Assembly: GCA_025201765.1 (NCBI GenBank)
Contig: MU623349.1
Location: forward strand, 186,001 to 250,000
Source: Daldinia sp. FL1419
Taxonomy: Eukaryota > Ascomycota > Sordariomycetes > Xylariales > Hypoxylaceae
DNA: 64,000 bases
Direction: 5' to 3'
Part shown: in pieces, positions 32,601 through 43,917 of the stretch
Layout: the number at the start of each line of letters is the position of its first letter
Position numbering within the stretch: position 1 is the stretch's first letter
The notes under the pieces: model-generated
The model's input: only the letters and a program-made list of their open reading frames with translations
Told to the model about the DNA's origin: nothing
The model's database searches: none
Translations under genes and position numbers: made by a program

Positions 32601-34641
32601 AGAAGAGCAGATATTCGGCTTGACTGTTGATCGCCAGTATGTCGTAACCATCTTGCTGGAGATCATGAACTCAAACGACTTCGCACCCGAAGATACCATA
32701 TATTTGGATATGTTTATCGCGCGAAATCTTCCCAAATTCCCACAATACCTTCTCATACCAGGATCTACCCTTGATAAAGTCTTAGCTGGGTTATGCAATT
32801 ACCCTGGCATAGATCTAGCTGAAGATGCTCAGTTGAGCGCGGAATATCTACTCTCTATATACCAGCCGCCAGATATATCAACAATGATACCCCTGTTCAA
32901 AAAGGCATGTTTCTACCGTATCCTAAAGCGGATATATAGGAACGACAAACAGTACGGGAAGCTATTACAGACTTACTTCGAAGACCCAGAAGACCAAATG
33001 GAAATCTTTGAATGCGTCGCGGAATGCTTACGCCCCCAGGCTCATCTCACTAAGAAACAGATCCAAAATGTACAGGACGTTATCAAAAATAACTCGCAAG
33101 ACTTGGTCGAACTTGACCCAATCCAAGCGGCCCGGACCATAGCTACTTATGCTCCTAACCTGCATAGATTCATCGTAGACTCACTCGAGGATGGGTCAGA
33201 ACTAAAGTTTATTTACCTTCGAGCTTTGCTTGAGCCCGACTCTGAAAATTCAGGGCAGCCAGTTGCGACCCTAGACCGAGATTTCATCGAACAATACGTC
33301 CAGCTCATGTGTCGATATGATTCTTCACATGTCTCAGACTACGTCGGCATCGTACAGGCTACGAACCTGAGGCTTGATAAGTTACTACCAGCTATGGAAG
33401 ACACCGGGGTTGTCGACGCAGTAGTTATCCTTATGGCTAGAGAGGGACAGGTTCAAGACGCTATGAGCCGCCTGACCAAACATCTAGAGACGCTGGAATC
33501 GGCTCTTCGGGGGTTAGTAGCAAACTCGGACGATCATCCCGAGGAGATAGACGTCAAAGAAGCCGCTGAAGATCTCCTTAGAGGACTGCAGAAGTATACA
33601 CATGTCGGCATTTGGTTATGTCAGGGGCAGATGAAGACAACCAAGAAGCTCAATGCAATTGGCCGACAAAGCTCGCCATCGCCTAGCGAACTTTCGCCCG
33701 ATGAAGCCTTATGGCTTGAGCTAATAGACACGACGGTCCAGATCACCCGGCGTCTATCGTCTATTGTCGCTCCGTCTAAACCAATAAGGGTCTCTAGTAC
33801 TGCTTCTCCATCCCCAGTTCTTGATAGCGACAAGTTGGTTGGGCTCCTACGCTCACTCGTACAGCACACCTTCACGGCACTTATGACGGCAACATCTACT
33901 CAGGGTGGATCCCTTCCTAATAATCGCTTGGCGAGCTCCGGAGGCAGCCTCACTTTCCTTCGGATCCTCCGCGCCTTCTTGACTCGCGCGGCTGCCACAT
34001 CTCCTAACCTTGCGGACCTACGGGCCGTCCTAACTTCGATCTTCTCGGCCTACGCATATGAAGAATCTATACTACAGCTTTCAAATCGGCTCCTTGAGCA
34101 GCAACTATTCGTCAACGTTAAAGAGGCTGTGGAACTCCGCCAACGGGGGTGGCGACCTAGAGGATCTACGTGTGAAGCTTGCGGGAAGCGTGTTTGGGGC
34201 CCTGGAGTTTCCGGAAACGTCTTCGAAGCGTGGGAAGAAAAACAGGCCATTGAAAATAAGAAAAGAGAGGAAAGGAAGGCGGCTTTAACCGGTCAAACCT
34301 CTGCACGTGGAAAAGGCAAGGCTGAATTTTCGCAAGAAACCGAGTCTCATAATGGGAAGGGGAAAGGAATAAGTACCGAGCGAAGCAATGGATCCAGTTC
34401 GGCAGAGGATCATGCCACGAATGGCAAAGATGTTCATGGATCCGATATCGAGACAAACGGAGATGCATACGGGCGACGAAAAGACCAACCCTTAGGTCCG
34501 CTCGTTGTCTTGGCATGCAGACATATATACCATAAAGCTTGCCTAGACGCGTTACAGGCGGAGAAGGCGGCGAACGGGGAGCATAGAGAAGTGGACGAGT
34601 TCGGTCGCGAGACAGATTACAGGTGTCCTATTGACGGTTAG
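29636..34641 (+). CDS. VPS8: Vps8, CORVET complex subunit
   Basis: Exons 29636-29977, 30041-30476 and 30527-34641 give 1630 aa. Introns are 63 nt (GTAAGC ... TCTAG) and 50 nt (GTCCGT ... TCACAG), both keeping frame. Vps8 is the Rab5-effector subunit of the CORVET tether that drives early endosome fusion. Visible parts: an acidic, Ser-rich N terminus (1-200); a beta-propeller-like region with TCIAISASIVLGTSKGII and ITAIAISADHTTIGGGHASG; a long helical solenoid with KYIHADLFSSQL and QYAKLLQTYFED-like blocks typical of Vps8; and a C-terminal RING-like end with CEAC near residue 1475 and CRHIYHKACLD ... YRCPID after residue 1590. About 110 low-complexity residues are inserted between the two zinc-ligand groups. 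The start follows an 8-codon uORF. Confidence 0.9.
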
Positions 34642-36200
34642 GATAGGAAAGGGACAAGAAGGAGTGGTCTGGTCTCCTGTATTTACGAATGTACAATACG
34701 ATAGTTACATGCCGTCGGCACTTGACCAGACGCTATAAATATAATGTTGGAGACGTTTAATTCTAGCGCGCCCGAGAAGTTTTGTATATGAAATATATTT
34801 GGCATTTGACCATAGTATAGTACACTGGGACCGTTGACTGTGAGGTCCTGGCCAATTCTCCAAGTCGGTGGTTTTGAATTCAGGGCATTTGGAATTAAGT
34901 CTCTTTGGTTTAATGCATGGTTGACGGACAGCAAAACATATTTATGTAGGAGCGTCTCGGATGTCCGTTCATCACAGATCTCCAAGCCTGCTGCCGGCAA
35001 TGGGATCTCTGTGATGTACCCCTGGAGTTCTTATGAGAGTTCTGAGTGGAGTCATTTTCAAGCTTCGAGTGAGCGAGCTCTCTCCATTCAACCCCATCAT
35101 GTAAGTCGACCTTTAGTCGAGGAGGGGCGTTATAAGGTAGGTACCTTAGGCATCATCGAGGTGGATCAGGGACACGATACCCTTAGCAATTGGATGATAA
35201 TTGCAGGGTATATCAACCCGGTTGACAACGTCATGGCCAAATAGACTCGGCAATAATAGATTCTAGGTTAGCCATATCCATTAGATATATACTAGGAGGT
35301 AATATAACGTTTCTACGTAGAAGAATTTACTTCTCCATAAGAGGGCTACCTCTACGTGATGTAGGTATATAAACATATAAGGACGTAACTGCGTAAATAC
35401 ATGAGGCTGTAACTACGTAAGAACGTAAAGACGTAAAGACATATAGACGTAAGTGCGGAGAGGCATCAGCTCTTTACGGCCAGATTTCTTTTGCCCAACA
35501 AAACAATCTTATTGAACAAAAGGCTTTAATTTAAAGATGCTACCTAGTAGAAGAGCCGACAATACATACTCTACTTCCCAATATTTTCAACCCTAAGCCA
35601 CCATAATTTCATTGGTGATATGTCCGCTATGATTTGGAGAAGTATACCAAGATCTCCAGCTCTTACAGCAGTCCGTGATATTCCCTGGTGTTTGAGAGAC
35701 GTCACATTTTATCTTACCCATTTACTCCCTTCGTCAGCTAGTTCACAGCACAGCATAGTACAATACAGTATAACCAATCAACACTCAACTCCTAAAAGAA
35801 TCTATATCCTTTCAATAAAATTACAAGTTTTCAAGTGTATATACAAGAATCCAAAAAGTCCGCAACGGCTCTCTAAGCCACTGGGGCTCACTCGCTTCTT
35901 TCCCCCATCATCCGCCTATTCTTGCCTTTGGTATCTCGCTTCTATCCCTCCATCTCTCGTAATATATATAGTACATATATATACATATAATTCAAACAAA
36001 ATATCCCTCCCTCGCTTCATCGTCGTATTTATACACAACGACCTGAGCCGTGATTTCGTCTGTCTGCACAAGCGGATATTAACCCTTTTTCTTTTTTGTC
36101 CCGTCGGTTTTTGAAAACAGTGCTTCCGCCCACATCCGCGTTTTCAGCAGGATGGTATGGGTTATACTAGATTAACTATATGCAAATATGGTGCCTGTAT
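34642..36200. other. Convergent intergenic region with one unassigned open frame
   Basis: 1.56 kb. A 136-codon frame (34834-35244, plus, TTG-initiated) has protein-like stretches (VGGFEFRAFGIKSLWFNAWL; TLSNWMIIAGYINPVDNV) but no ATG start and no recognised domain; a GTAAGT donor lies inside it at 35101. An overlapping minus-strand frame (34683-35000) weakens the case. The stretch 35381-35452 is a degenerate ACGTAA repeat. The rest, including 35620-36114, looks non-coding. Confidence 0.3.
35381..35452. repeat. Degenerate ACGTAA-type short tandem repeat
   Basis: About eight copies of (A/T)(C/G)GTAA units, such as GACGTAA, TGCGTAA, CTACGTAA, GAACGTAA, GACGTAA, within 72 bases. Confidence 0.6.
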
Positions 36201-38191
36201 CTAGTAAGCGGCCCGGCGTCGTCGCAGCGAAGGCGAGGCGCGCTTCGTGTGCGCGTCGGGACATCGGGTCGTAGTTAGGATCTCGGTCTTCGTCTTGTAA
36301 ATAATAGACGGCTGGGCAGCGGCGTTGTTCACGCCCGCGGGAGCAGCAGCAACATCGGCCTGAGCCATGATTTGGGTAGGAGCGGGCTCGGCTGGCATGG
36401 CAGGAGTCGAGGCGGGCTCCGGAGCCTTTTGGCCGCGAGGCCTGGCCTGAACCATGGTGGCGGTGGGCACGACGACGAGAGGGTCGATGGATAAGGTGTG
36501 GACAATAGGTGCCGTAAGGCTGTTGAGCGGGATAGGGTTGCCGCGCTCGAGAGTGGTGGCGTTGGCAAAGGCGAAGGGGGCCATGGATGCGGACGCAGGG
36601 CAGTGTGTCGTGGTAAGGGTAGCGGTATTGTCGACGACAACGATTTGTGTCAGGCTGGCCGGGCAGTTCATGACCTGAGCAGCACATTCTGTAATCGTGT
36701 ACTTGCCCGTTGTAGTGTGCACCTCGGTTTCTAGAGGGACAGGGCAGTTCAGAACAGAAGCCGGAGGAGTCATCTCGGGCGGTGCGAGAGAAGAGCTGCC
36801 AGTGCCAGTAACGAGAGGCCTCTTTGTGATGGTTGGTTTGGCCAGAGCCTTCGTCTTGGAGCTCTTGGTGTGGACACCCGTACCGAGGAGCTTCTTGCCA
36901 GTGCCCACGATAGGAGGGGTGGGCTCGGGCTCGGGGGTAGCGGTGGCAGTCAAGAAGCAAGTGCTGGTAGACGCGGTGAAGACGGTAGTACTGAGAGTAG
37001 GGTTGAAGTCGACGATGGGGTTATTAGCCACGTCCGCGCCGATGTCGACGAATACACCGGCATTGATGTTGATATCCGCAGAGGCGGGGAGAAGACACTC
37101 GCCGGGCTCGGTGATGCTGCCGTTACGGTCGAATTGCTGCTCAAACTCCTCTGTGAGGGTTACCTCGGGGATATAAAGGAAAGCGCCAACAAGAGCCTGA
37201 GCGTCGAACAGCTTGCTGCCGGGTAGATCCACACCAGCCTGCACACGCAGACGAAGGGCCGCAGTGATCTCAGCGGGAGCATCGACGGTCAAGGGGAGTA
37301 GAGTCGTCTGAATGCCGTCACTATGGCTTTGTTAGATTCGATATGTTCAATTCAACTGATCTCATCATTCTCATGGAACAGAGATAGGGAGGAAAAAGGA
37401 AAGAAAGCACTTACAAGTTGGCGGTGTTGGGAATGCTAGGGTCAAGAGGAATCTTGTAAGAGGCTCCATCAGGGATAGTGACTTCGAAACCAGTCTCAGC
37501 CGCGATCTCAGCGGTGACACCTAGGATGAGGTCTACGTTGAAAGTAACACCAATTTGGAAACCAGGACCCTATAGCCATTCCCTTGTCAGTCCATCATAA
37601 CTCTTTCCTACGCACCCCTTTTTTCTTAAACTTACAGAAATACCAAGAGGGGTCTCGGATTTAAATAGGGGAATAGTAAACTGTCCATCACCGTCGACAG
37701 CCAGCCTCAAGCCAATAGTGGCACCGACTCCCTCGAAGCCAATAGTCAAGCTAGCGTCGTTGAGCGGGTTGAAGTCCCCGATATCGTGGAAGAAGTCTCC
37801 AAGGTCGTCCGGGAATTCAGCGGAGGCCTTGACATTACCGAAGGTAGTGCACTCGCTGCAAGATAGATCCAGCGAAATATCAACGCCCCTCGTGGCAGTC
37901 CAAGCACTGCTGATCATTAGTATGCAAGCTCATATATTATACATGAGTGGTATATAGGAGAGGTGGTTATAGTGTCACGTACCCAGAGAATAAAGTTACG
38001 CCCGAGAAGTCGTGCTCAAAGCTGAAGGTGGTGTCACCGTCACGCTTGATCATGGACCTCGACCTTATCGGCCTCGGGGCAGGCTGAACATCCCGTCGTT
38101 CCCAAGGCACGAGCAAATCTGAGAGAGGGGAGGCAGTCGCCGGCGCCAGCAGCGACCAGCCGGTCAAAGCGAGAGGTAGTAAGCTATACAT
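36201..38191 (-). CDS. Secreted protein with C-terminal TTxCP motifs, unknown function
   Basis: Exons on the minus strand: 38191-37983, 37909-37636, 37569-37415, 37320-36201; 585 aa. The signal peptide is MYSLLPLALTGWSLLAPATA. Residues 50-310 form a Cys-poor beta-type domain with segments such as VDISLDLSCSECTTFGNV and FQIGVTFNVDLILGVTAEI. A Pro/Thr-rich linker follows. The C-terminal third has repeated ITECAAQVMNCP, TTTHCP and TTTRCP motifs, spaced by Thr-rich runs, ending in a very basic tail (RRRRAAY). Similar TTTxCP repeats occur in fungal cell-surface and GPI-type proteins, but no GPI signal is obvious here. Function unknown; probably cell wall or extracellular. The acceptor of exon 2 is ambiguous by 3 nt (CAGCAG). 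Confidence 0.7.
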
Positions 38192-41100
38192 GCTTGCCTA
38201 CTGATACGAAAAGGAATGTATATAGTCGGTTTGCTGGCCGGAGCATCCACCGAACGGTCGGGTAACAGAGCGAGTGTGAAGGGAAAAAAAAGGAGAGACT
38301 AGAAAACGAGAAAACCTTTCAAGGAAAGAAGCCTTCACCACGAACTCATTATGTACAACAAAATCGAAAGGAAAGAATTGGTAGGTATATACCTGGAAGA
38401 AGAGAGGAAGGAATCTAAAATAGAAAAGAAAGATAGGTTTCGATTCCTTCTTCACCCAACCCAGAAAGAGACATGTATATCAAGAATAATAGGACCGTAT
38501 CTGATCCTCTTCGACGAAGTGCTGAAGCCAGGCTGGGCCCAGACCTAGACCGACCCCCGTCGGCTCTTTTCTCCTCGTCATGTTGGGTCCCTCCTAAAGC
38601 CGAAAGTGGCTTGTGGTATTTTGGCGTCGACCGCCCACGGATCGGGTAGGAAGGATTCGGGGGGGAGGCAGGGTCAACGTTGGGCGGAACCCCGTCATGA
38701 AACCGAAACGAGCATCTGCCAAGACGAACACTCCGTTGAACCACCTTTACTTATATTAAAATGCTGCATATCTGCAATTTACATAGCACACGCGAACAAG
38801 GCGTGGGCTCGACCGAAATAAGTCCTGCACGTCGAACATCGTGGACTTTTCGTAGTTACTGCTACCATACTTACTTTGACCTCCTGACTTGGGTAAGTAG
38901 GTATGTTACTGTTAATTTGGTAATTAGTGGAATAGTAAACAGATTCGATGATCAGGCTGATCTAAGCTCGGGTCGTCTATGCTTCTCGTCTGTCATCTCG
39001 CATCTCGCATCTCGCAAATACTCACCTGGACTTGATCTGACAAAGTCCACCGAGTGATCCCATCGTCGACTCGGGGACTCCATCTCTCCCCCGTATCTTG
39101 GGACTTGTTTCGCGGTGTCTGCTCGCTATAAGACCGACTTGGTAAGAGCCTTTTCTTGAGCCTGTCAGTTATGATACGCAACAAGCTGCAAAACTGTAAA
39201 AACCTCGACGGTCCTCGTTCCTATCTCCGAATCTCTCAAACTCGGTATATGGTAGGCTATTATAATCCACAATGACCTTGAAGGAAAAAAAACCCCAGCT
39301 TTCAATCTCCTGCATGTCAACCCCCCCATTCCCGTTTCTTTTTTTTTTTTTTTTCCTTTTTTTTCCCTTCCGGTTTGAAAAGAGAACGATGGATGTACCT
39401 TTCCTCAAAATGGCAGTCGGGAAATATATTTAAGCTTACGTCCAACTTAGCTTAGCTTATCCTGCCTGCTTTAGACTGCTTAGGTCTTCTCCACCCAGGG
39501 GCTTTTGTTCTTTGCGATGATAGATCGACCGCCGCACCGGGTTCCTTAAATTTCGTTAAGGCCAAGGCTGCGTCAGGATTTCTCTTTTTTTTCTGGTTTT
39601 TATTTTATTCTATTCTTTTCATTATTTTTATTTCTTTTATGTCATCGATTGTTTTTAATCCTTCGTTTTCCCCTAGTCTAAACTAATTGATGATTAACAA
39701 TTAAAATCGAAATAGGTAAGTAATTCAAGTTTCGATGACGATTTGCTAAATGGCTTACCTGATCGGGACTGCGCCACCTCCCTCTTCGAGCGTTCAGCCT
39801 GTTGGGGCCAGCCCGAGTTTCATGTCCATCTATATAAGGTAATACAAGGTTTAAAAAAAATTACAAGGTGAAATATACAACATGTGTAGCAGTTCCAATG
39901 CAGGTACGATATAGACGTACGTATAGAAGGATTCCTTATGCCGTCTCGTCTTCTCTAACTTTTTTATTTTCGTGTTAGATAATACATGTACTATATAACC
40001 TAGTACCTAGTAGCGTGCCTACCTTATTCTGCTTAGGACAAACTTTAAAGCATACATATTTCCAAGCATAGGAGGTACCTCCAGGTAAGTACCTAGGCTA
40101 GGTAGTACCTTAGGTTAGGTATTTATCGTACAACGTAGCATTCCCTCCAATCCATCGCTCTTCTTCTGTTACACCCCTTCGCCGTACCTGAGCCAAGCAG
40201 CCCGGGTTCGATCTGAAGACAATACATATTTGGCATGCCACCCATGCGAGATATAAATAAAACAACACCATAGGTATCTAGCATATGAACATAGGTACCT
40301 TATTTATACTGCCACACTAGTAATTGCTACCATCAAACCCACGTTCATCCCATCCTGCGCTAGAACCACAAACTCTTGCTAACTCGAACAAATCCACACT
40401 ACTAGCACCATCGAATCTATATCGACGCACAGCGCATAAGACACAAAATCAGCCACGAGGCATTCTAGCACAAGCGCACTTATGAGGCCCAGCTAACGCC
40501 TACCAGGTATCTATAGGTATACATAAGATGATTAGGTACCTACATACATAGTTAAATCTTGAAGCTGCCTTATGTAGATCAATCAGCCCATTCGCAGATA
40601 ATGATGCGACGTGCCCAGCCCGCAAATAAAAGGCGTGCACATCGTCGAGAAGGAAGATTAGCTGGCACCATCAAAAACCACACCTTCTAATCTAGTTGTA
40701 GAGCCTCACCTTGCTCACGTGTGCCCATCTTCTCATCCCCCCCCCCTCCCCAATCCCAAATTAATTAACCATCGTAGCACCAAGACATATCATATATCGT
40801 CATATAAAAGCCTATTACCAGCTTCGCCCAATAAATCAAGTCAAAAACAAGTCAAAAACACCCCAAACACCACTTTCACAAAAGTCATTCGGCCATTCGT
40901 TCCAAAAGAAAAAAAAATCAGAGTAGTCTATTTTCACCGTCTCAATTCCACGGTGACGAGATTGTTCTCTTTCTATGCTAGAACCCTAAAAGAAGCCCTC
41001 CCTACCCCCTTTACCACGCTCCCTTTCTCACCCAGTATCGTAGGTATGCTATGGTAAAAACCGCGACTCCCAAGTCTCCGTTTCTCCACGTTCCTTTGAT

Positions 41101-41283
41101 CGCTTGTGATACACCGGCAACATACCGCTGTCCCTTGTTATCGTTGTTGCCATAATACTACACTCGGTAGGTTTTTATAAAACACAAAAGAGAAGCGATG
41201 CCAAAGATTGTCCCGTCCGTTCCATGCAAACTGGTGTTTTCGTTACTCGCCGCTGCGGCGTATAGTGTTCATGCAACATTTCT
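38192..41283. other. Gene desert
   Basis: 3.1 kb without a supportable gene, containing the promoter of the secreted-protein gene at its left end. It holds three CATCTCG units (38992-39014), a long T-rich tract (39337-39365), a dense run of GGTACCT/CCTAGG palindromes (40070-40125) and an AT-rich stretch (39590-39720). Short frames (e.g. 40719-41057) show no domain. No tRNA found. Confidence 0.35.
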
Positions 41284-42939
41284 CTATTTCTCAACCTTCT
41301 CTTCTATGGTCTTCTGCTGCTCTTGCGCGCCCTTGGCTTGGACTTGGTCAGCCTCGGCGTCAACCGCTTCGCCGACCACTTCCTCGTTGAGGCCTTGCTC
41401 GGAGGCCGCAGCTTGGACACGGTCATCCTTCTCGTCGATGTCCTCCACATCCTTGGGCGTAGCGAGACCGGTGTCCTGGTTCTCTTGGTTTTGCTCGTTT
41501 TCTTCCTCGATGAGATCTTGCTGTTCCTTCAGAACCTCGAGTCGCTGCTTGTTTGTCGCCGCGCCCTCGGCGTTGTGTACCTCAAGCTCGATCTCGTGGT
41601 AGAGTTCCTCAGGGATAGACGATAGCACACCGGTTAGAGCCTCAATCTGACTGTGGAAACCACCCTCGGTCTTCTCGCCGTACATGTAAGCATTGCTTAG
41701 CACGAGCAGCGTCGAAGGAACACCGTGCTTCAATCGTAGGTCCAACCAAGACTGAAGATCTTCCCGTAGCCGAGCAGGCGATACGGTATGCGTCTTGATG
41801 CCTCGGCTGGCGCACGCGGTCTGTAGCTCTGCGACGTTAAGGCTGTCGACGCCTTCGAAGCTGATCGCCTTGTCGTCCCTCTTGATCTGCCTCATTCTGT
41901 GCCGAATTTGGTATCTGAGCATGATGTCTGTGCCGAACGTGTTCAAGTTCATGTATTTACACATGGACACGAGCTGCGGCCTCGATAAGTTGTCAAGGGT
42001 CAGGTCATCCCTGAAGGCCTTGCAAACCTTGATGACATCGTCTGTGCTCGGCTTCTCTCCGGTAGCCCGTAGTTTTCGGAAGAAAGTGGCAAATTCCTCC
42101 TTTTGCGTCGTTGAAGGCGACAGGGGAAGTCCCGTCTCCCTTAGAGTCTCGCGGAGGAAAACACTAACCTCCTTGCGAGTCGCACGTAGTGTCGCCGCCT
42201 TCTTGTCCTTGGACTGCTGGGCTTCGTATGTGCTGGGCAACAGGTTGGGGAATAATTTCAAGGCGATAGGTAGGAGCGCTTCAGCAAAGGGAACGATGAT
42301 GAAGACTGAGAAGGGGACCAAACGTCCAAGATCCTGAACTGTGCGTTGCAGTTGTCGGTTCTCTCTTCGGGTCAATTCGTAGCCGGCAGCCATCTTTAAC
42401 GCTAGCTTACTGCTAATCTTGACTTCCGTCGCCAAAAGCTTCGTGCCATCCCAGTAGTGTTGAATTTCATGCTTGATCTTTTGTCCAAGAGTCAACTTCT
42501 TCTCCTGCTTCTCTCCCGACTTTTCTACTTCTGCATCCTTCTTCGCGGCCAGCTCAGTCAAAGACTTGGGTTCGGCTGAGGGCTCGCCGGTGGAAGGCTG
42601 TGTCGCCTTTGCAGCGGCTGTATCCTCGGTGGTATTGGCTTTAGCCTCTGGTGTCTTCTTGCTCGCAGCGGAGGTCTCTGTCTTCGGGAGCGGTTTCTTG
42701 GCCTGCTCGGCGTTGAAACCAGGGGGTGGGCCGTCAGAGAGCCCGACTGAATGCCGTTCGGTTGATATACTTCGAATGGGAATCAGAAGGGCTCGCACAG
42801 CGAAATCCGAAGGAAGTTGTCGGTTTTGCCGTCCCAGGTAGGCTGATGGAAGAGCGAGGCCTGGTCGAGCAGCAGTCCTCCCTGCAAAGGGGTTTATTAA
42901 AACCGCCTTGCGGGCAGCAGTTCTGGAGGATGCGCTCAT
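41284..42939 (-). CDS. MDM38: Mdm38/LETM1-family mitochondrial inner membrane protein
   Basis: A single-exon 551 aa protein starting at ATG 42939; a longer TTG-initiated frame upstream is leader. Mdm38/LETM1 acts in the inner mitochondrial membrane in K+/H+ exchange and, in yeast, ribosome binding and protein export. The first 60 residues are basic and hydroxylated, fitting a mitochondrial presequence. A coiled, Lys-rich segment leads to the family core: HYWDGTKLLATEVKISSKLA, the single helix LVPFSVFIIVPFAEALLPIA, LKLFPNLLPSTY, and the ribosome-binding-like domain with NLSRPQLVSMCKYMNLNTFG and LNVAELQTACASRGI. The C terminus (about 430-551) is Glu/Gln-rich coiled coil. No EF-hand is seen, as is usual in fungi. 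The leader has a GT-rich plus-strand tract. Confidence 0.92.
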   Translation of the reverse strand: MSASSRTAARKAVLINPFAGRTAARPGLALPSAYLGRQNRQLPSDFAVRALLIPIRSISTERHSVGLSDGPPPGFNAEQAKKPLPKTETSAASKKTPEAKANTTEDTAAAKATQPSTGEPSAEPKSLTELAAKKDAEVEKSGEKQEKKLTLGQKIKHEIQHYWDGTKLLATEVKISSKLALKMAAGYELTRRENRQLQRTVQDLGRLVPFSVFIIVPFAEALLPIALKLFPNLLPSTYEAQQSKDKKAATLRATRKEVSVFLRETLRETGLPLSPSTTQKEEFATFFRKLRATGEKPSTDDVIKVCKAFRDDLTLDNLSRPQLVSMCKYMNLNTFGTDIMLRYQIRHRMRQIKRDDKAISFEGVDSLNVAELQTACASRGIKTHTVSPARLREDLQSWLDLRLKHGVPSTLLVLSNAYMYGEKTEGGFHSQIEALTGVLSSIPEELYHEIELEVHNAEGAATNKQRLEVLKEQQDLIEEENEQNQENQDTGLATPKDVEDIDEKDDRVQAAASEQGLNEEVVGEAVDAEADQVQAKGAQEQQKTIEEKVEK

Positions 42940-43917
42940 ATCGATAGGGGGCAGAAGATAACGGTAAACTAATTGAGCATGCAAAAGAGGAATAACTTTG
43001 GGAATAACGGTGGTGTGTGTAAGAAAAATGTGGGAGGGTGTGAAGGTGGGTGTATGCGTGTGTATGCGTGTTTTGCAAAGAATGTGATGTACAAGAGTAA
43101 AGGTTGAGAAAGATAGGAATGAAGAAGTAGCTTTTTCTCTCCCCAAATGCAATCGGGTTATTAAGGTAAGGTTATTATTACGCTGCACACTTGCATGACC
43201 CGACCCCCGAACGTTTAAGTCCGGACGACTTACACTGTTGCGTAAAGCCTAAGTCACGTGCCGATAACTAAGATAATCTACGATAATGATGACGATAACC
43301 GATAATAGGTTGACTGAGGTTTTGATAAATGATAATCTGCCAGTCTGCGCTTGTCCGCCCTGTACTTACTTGCCCCGTATCGCCTTGTACCGCCCTATCC
43401 CGCCCCGTCTGGATCGTTCTCTAACTCCACAATCGTCCTGTTTGGTCGGACATTTCCGGCTCGGACCATGCTTAAGTACCTAGGTACCTAATGACTTTAG
43501 GGGTTAAGTAACGTACTCGGTTCAATTACGTCAGATAACACTCCAGCTGGTGCCATCTGTTCTCCTATCTTCCATACGTGGGTAGCCATGTATTTTTACT
43601 CCACCACTCGAGCAAGTATTGATGTCACTCCAACTCATGGCATCAAATTAGTCGTGGGAGAAATTCAAGTTTGTTAGAATTATACTAAATAGGTACAATG
43701 GTAATGGTAACGGAATCTATTACGCCAGCCCGGGTATCTAGATGTACAGGTAATTTACTAATATAATAGACTTGTTAACTCCGAATGCTCGCCTTGCCAA
43801 ATGCTATATGCTCTCTCTCCTTTTTTTCTTTCCCCCAAGACCGTGAAGTAATTAAAGGAAGTCTTTGAAAAACAATAGAAGTACCGCGCTTCGAATTAGA
43901 ACAGAACCAACGAATAA
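42940..43917. other. Intergenic region, MDM38 promoter
   Basis: 978 bases upstream of MDM38 and downstream of the STB6-like gene (both minus). The MDM38 leader has a CA/GT-rich tract (43010-43075). A GGTACCTAGGTACC-like palindrome lies at 43476-43490. No gene seen. Confidence 0.4.

Noticed and set aside
34834..35244. 136-codon plus-strand frame downstream of VPS8
   Set aside because: No ATG, no family, overlapped by a minus-strand frame; mentioned in the region entry but not called as a gene.
35620..36114. 164-codon plus-strand frame
   Set aside because: Begins far from any promoter signal, Ser/Ile/Tyr-rich with AT-driven composition, no domain.
36172..36960. 262-codon minus-strand frame rich in Arg/His/Pro
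   Set aside because: Overlaps the last exon of the secreted-protein gene in another frame; composition typical of a shadow.
40201..40240. GGGTTCGATC resembling a tRNA T-loop
   Set aside because: No matching D-loop, anticodon stem or acceptor stem could be drawn around it.
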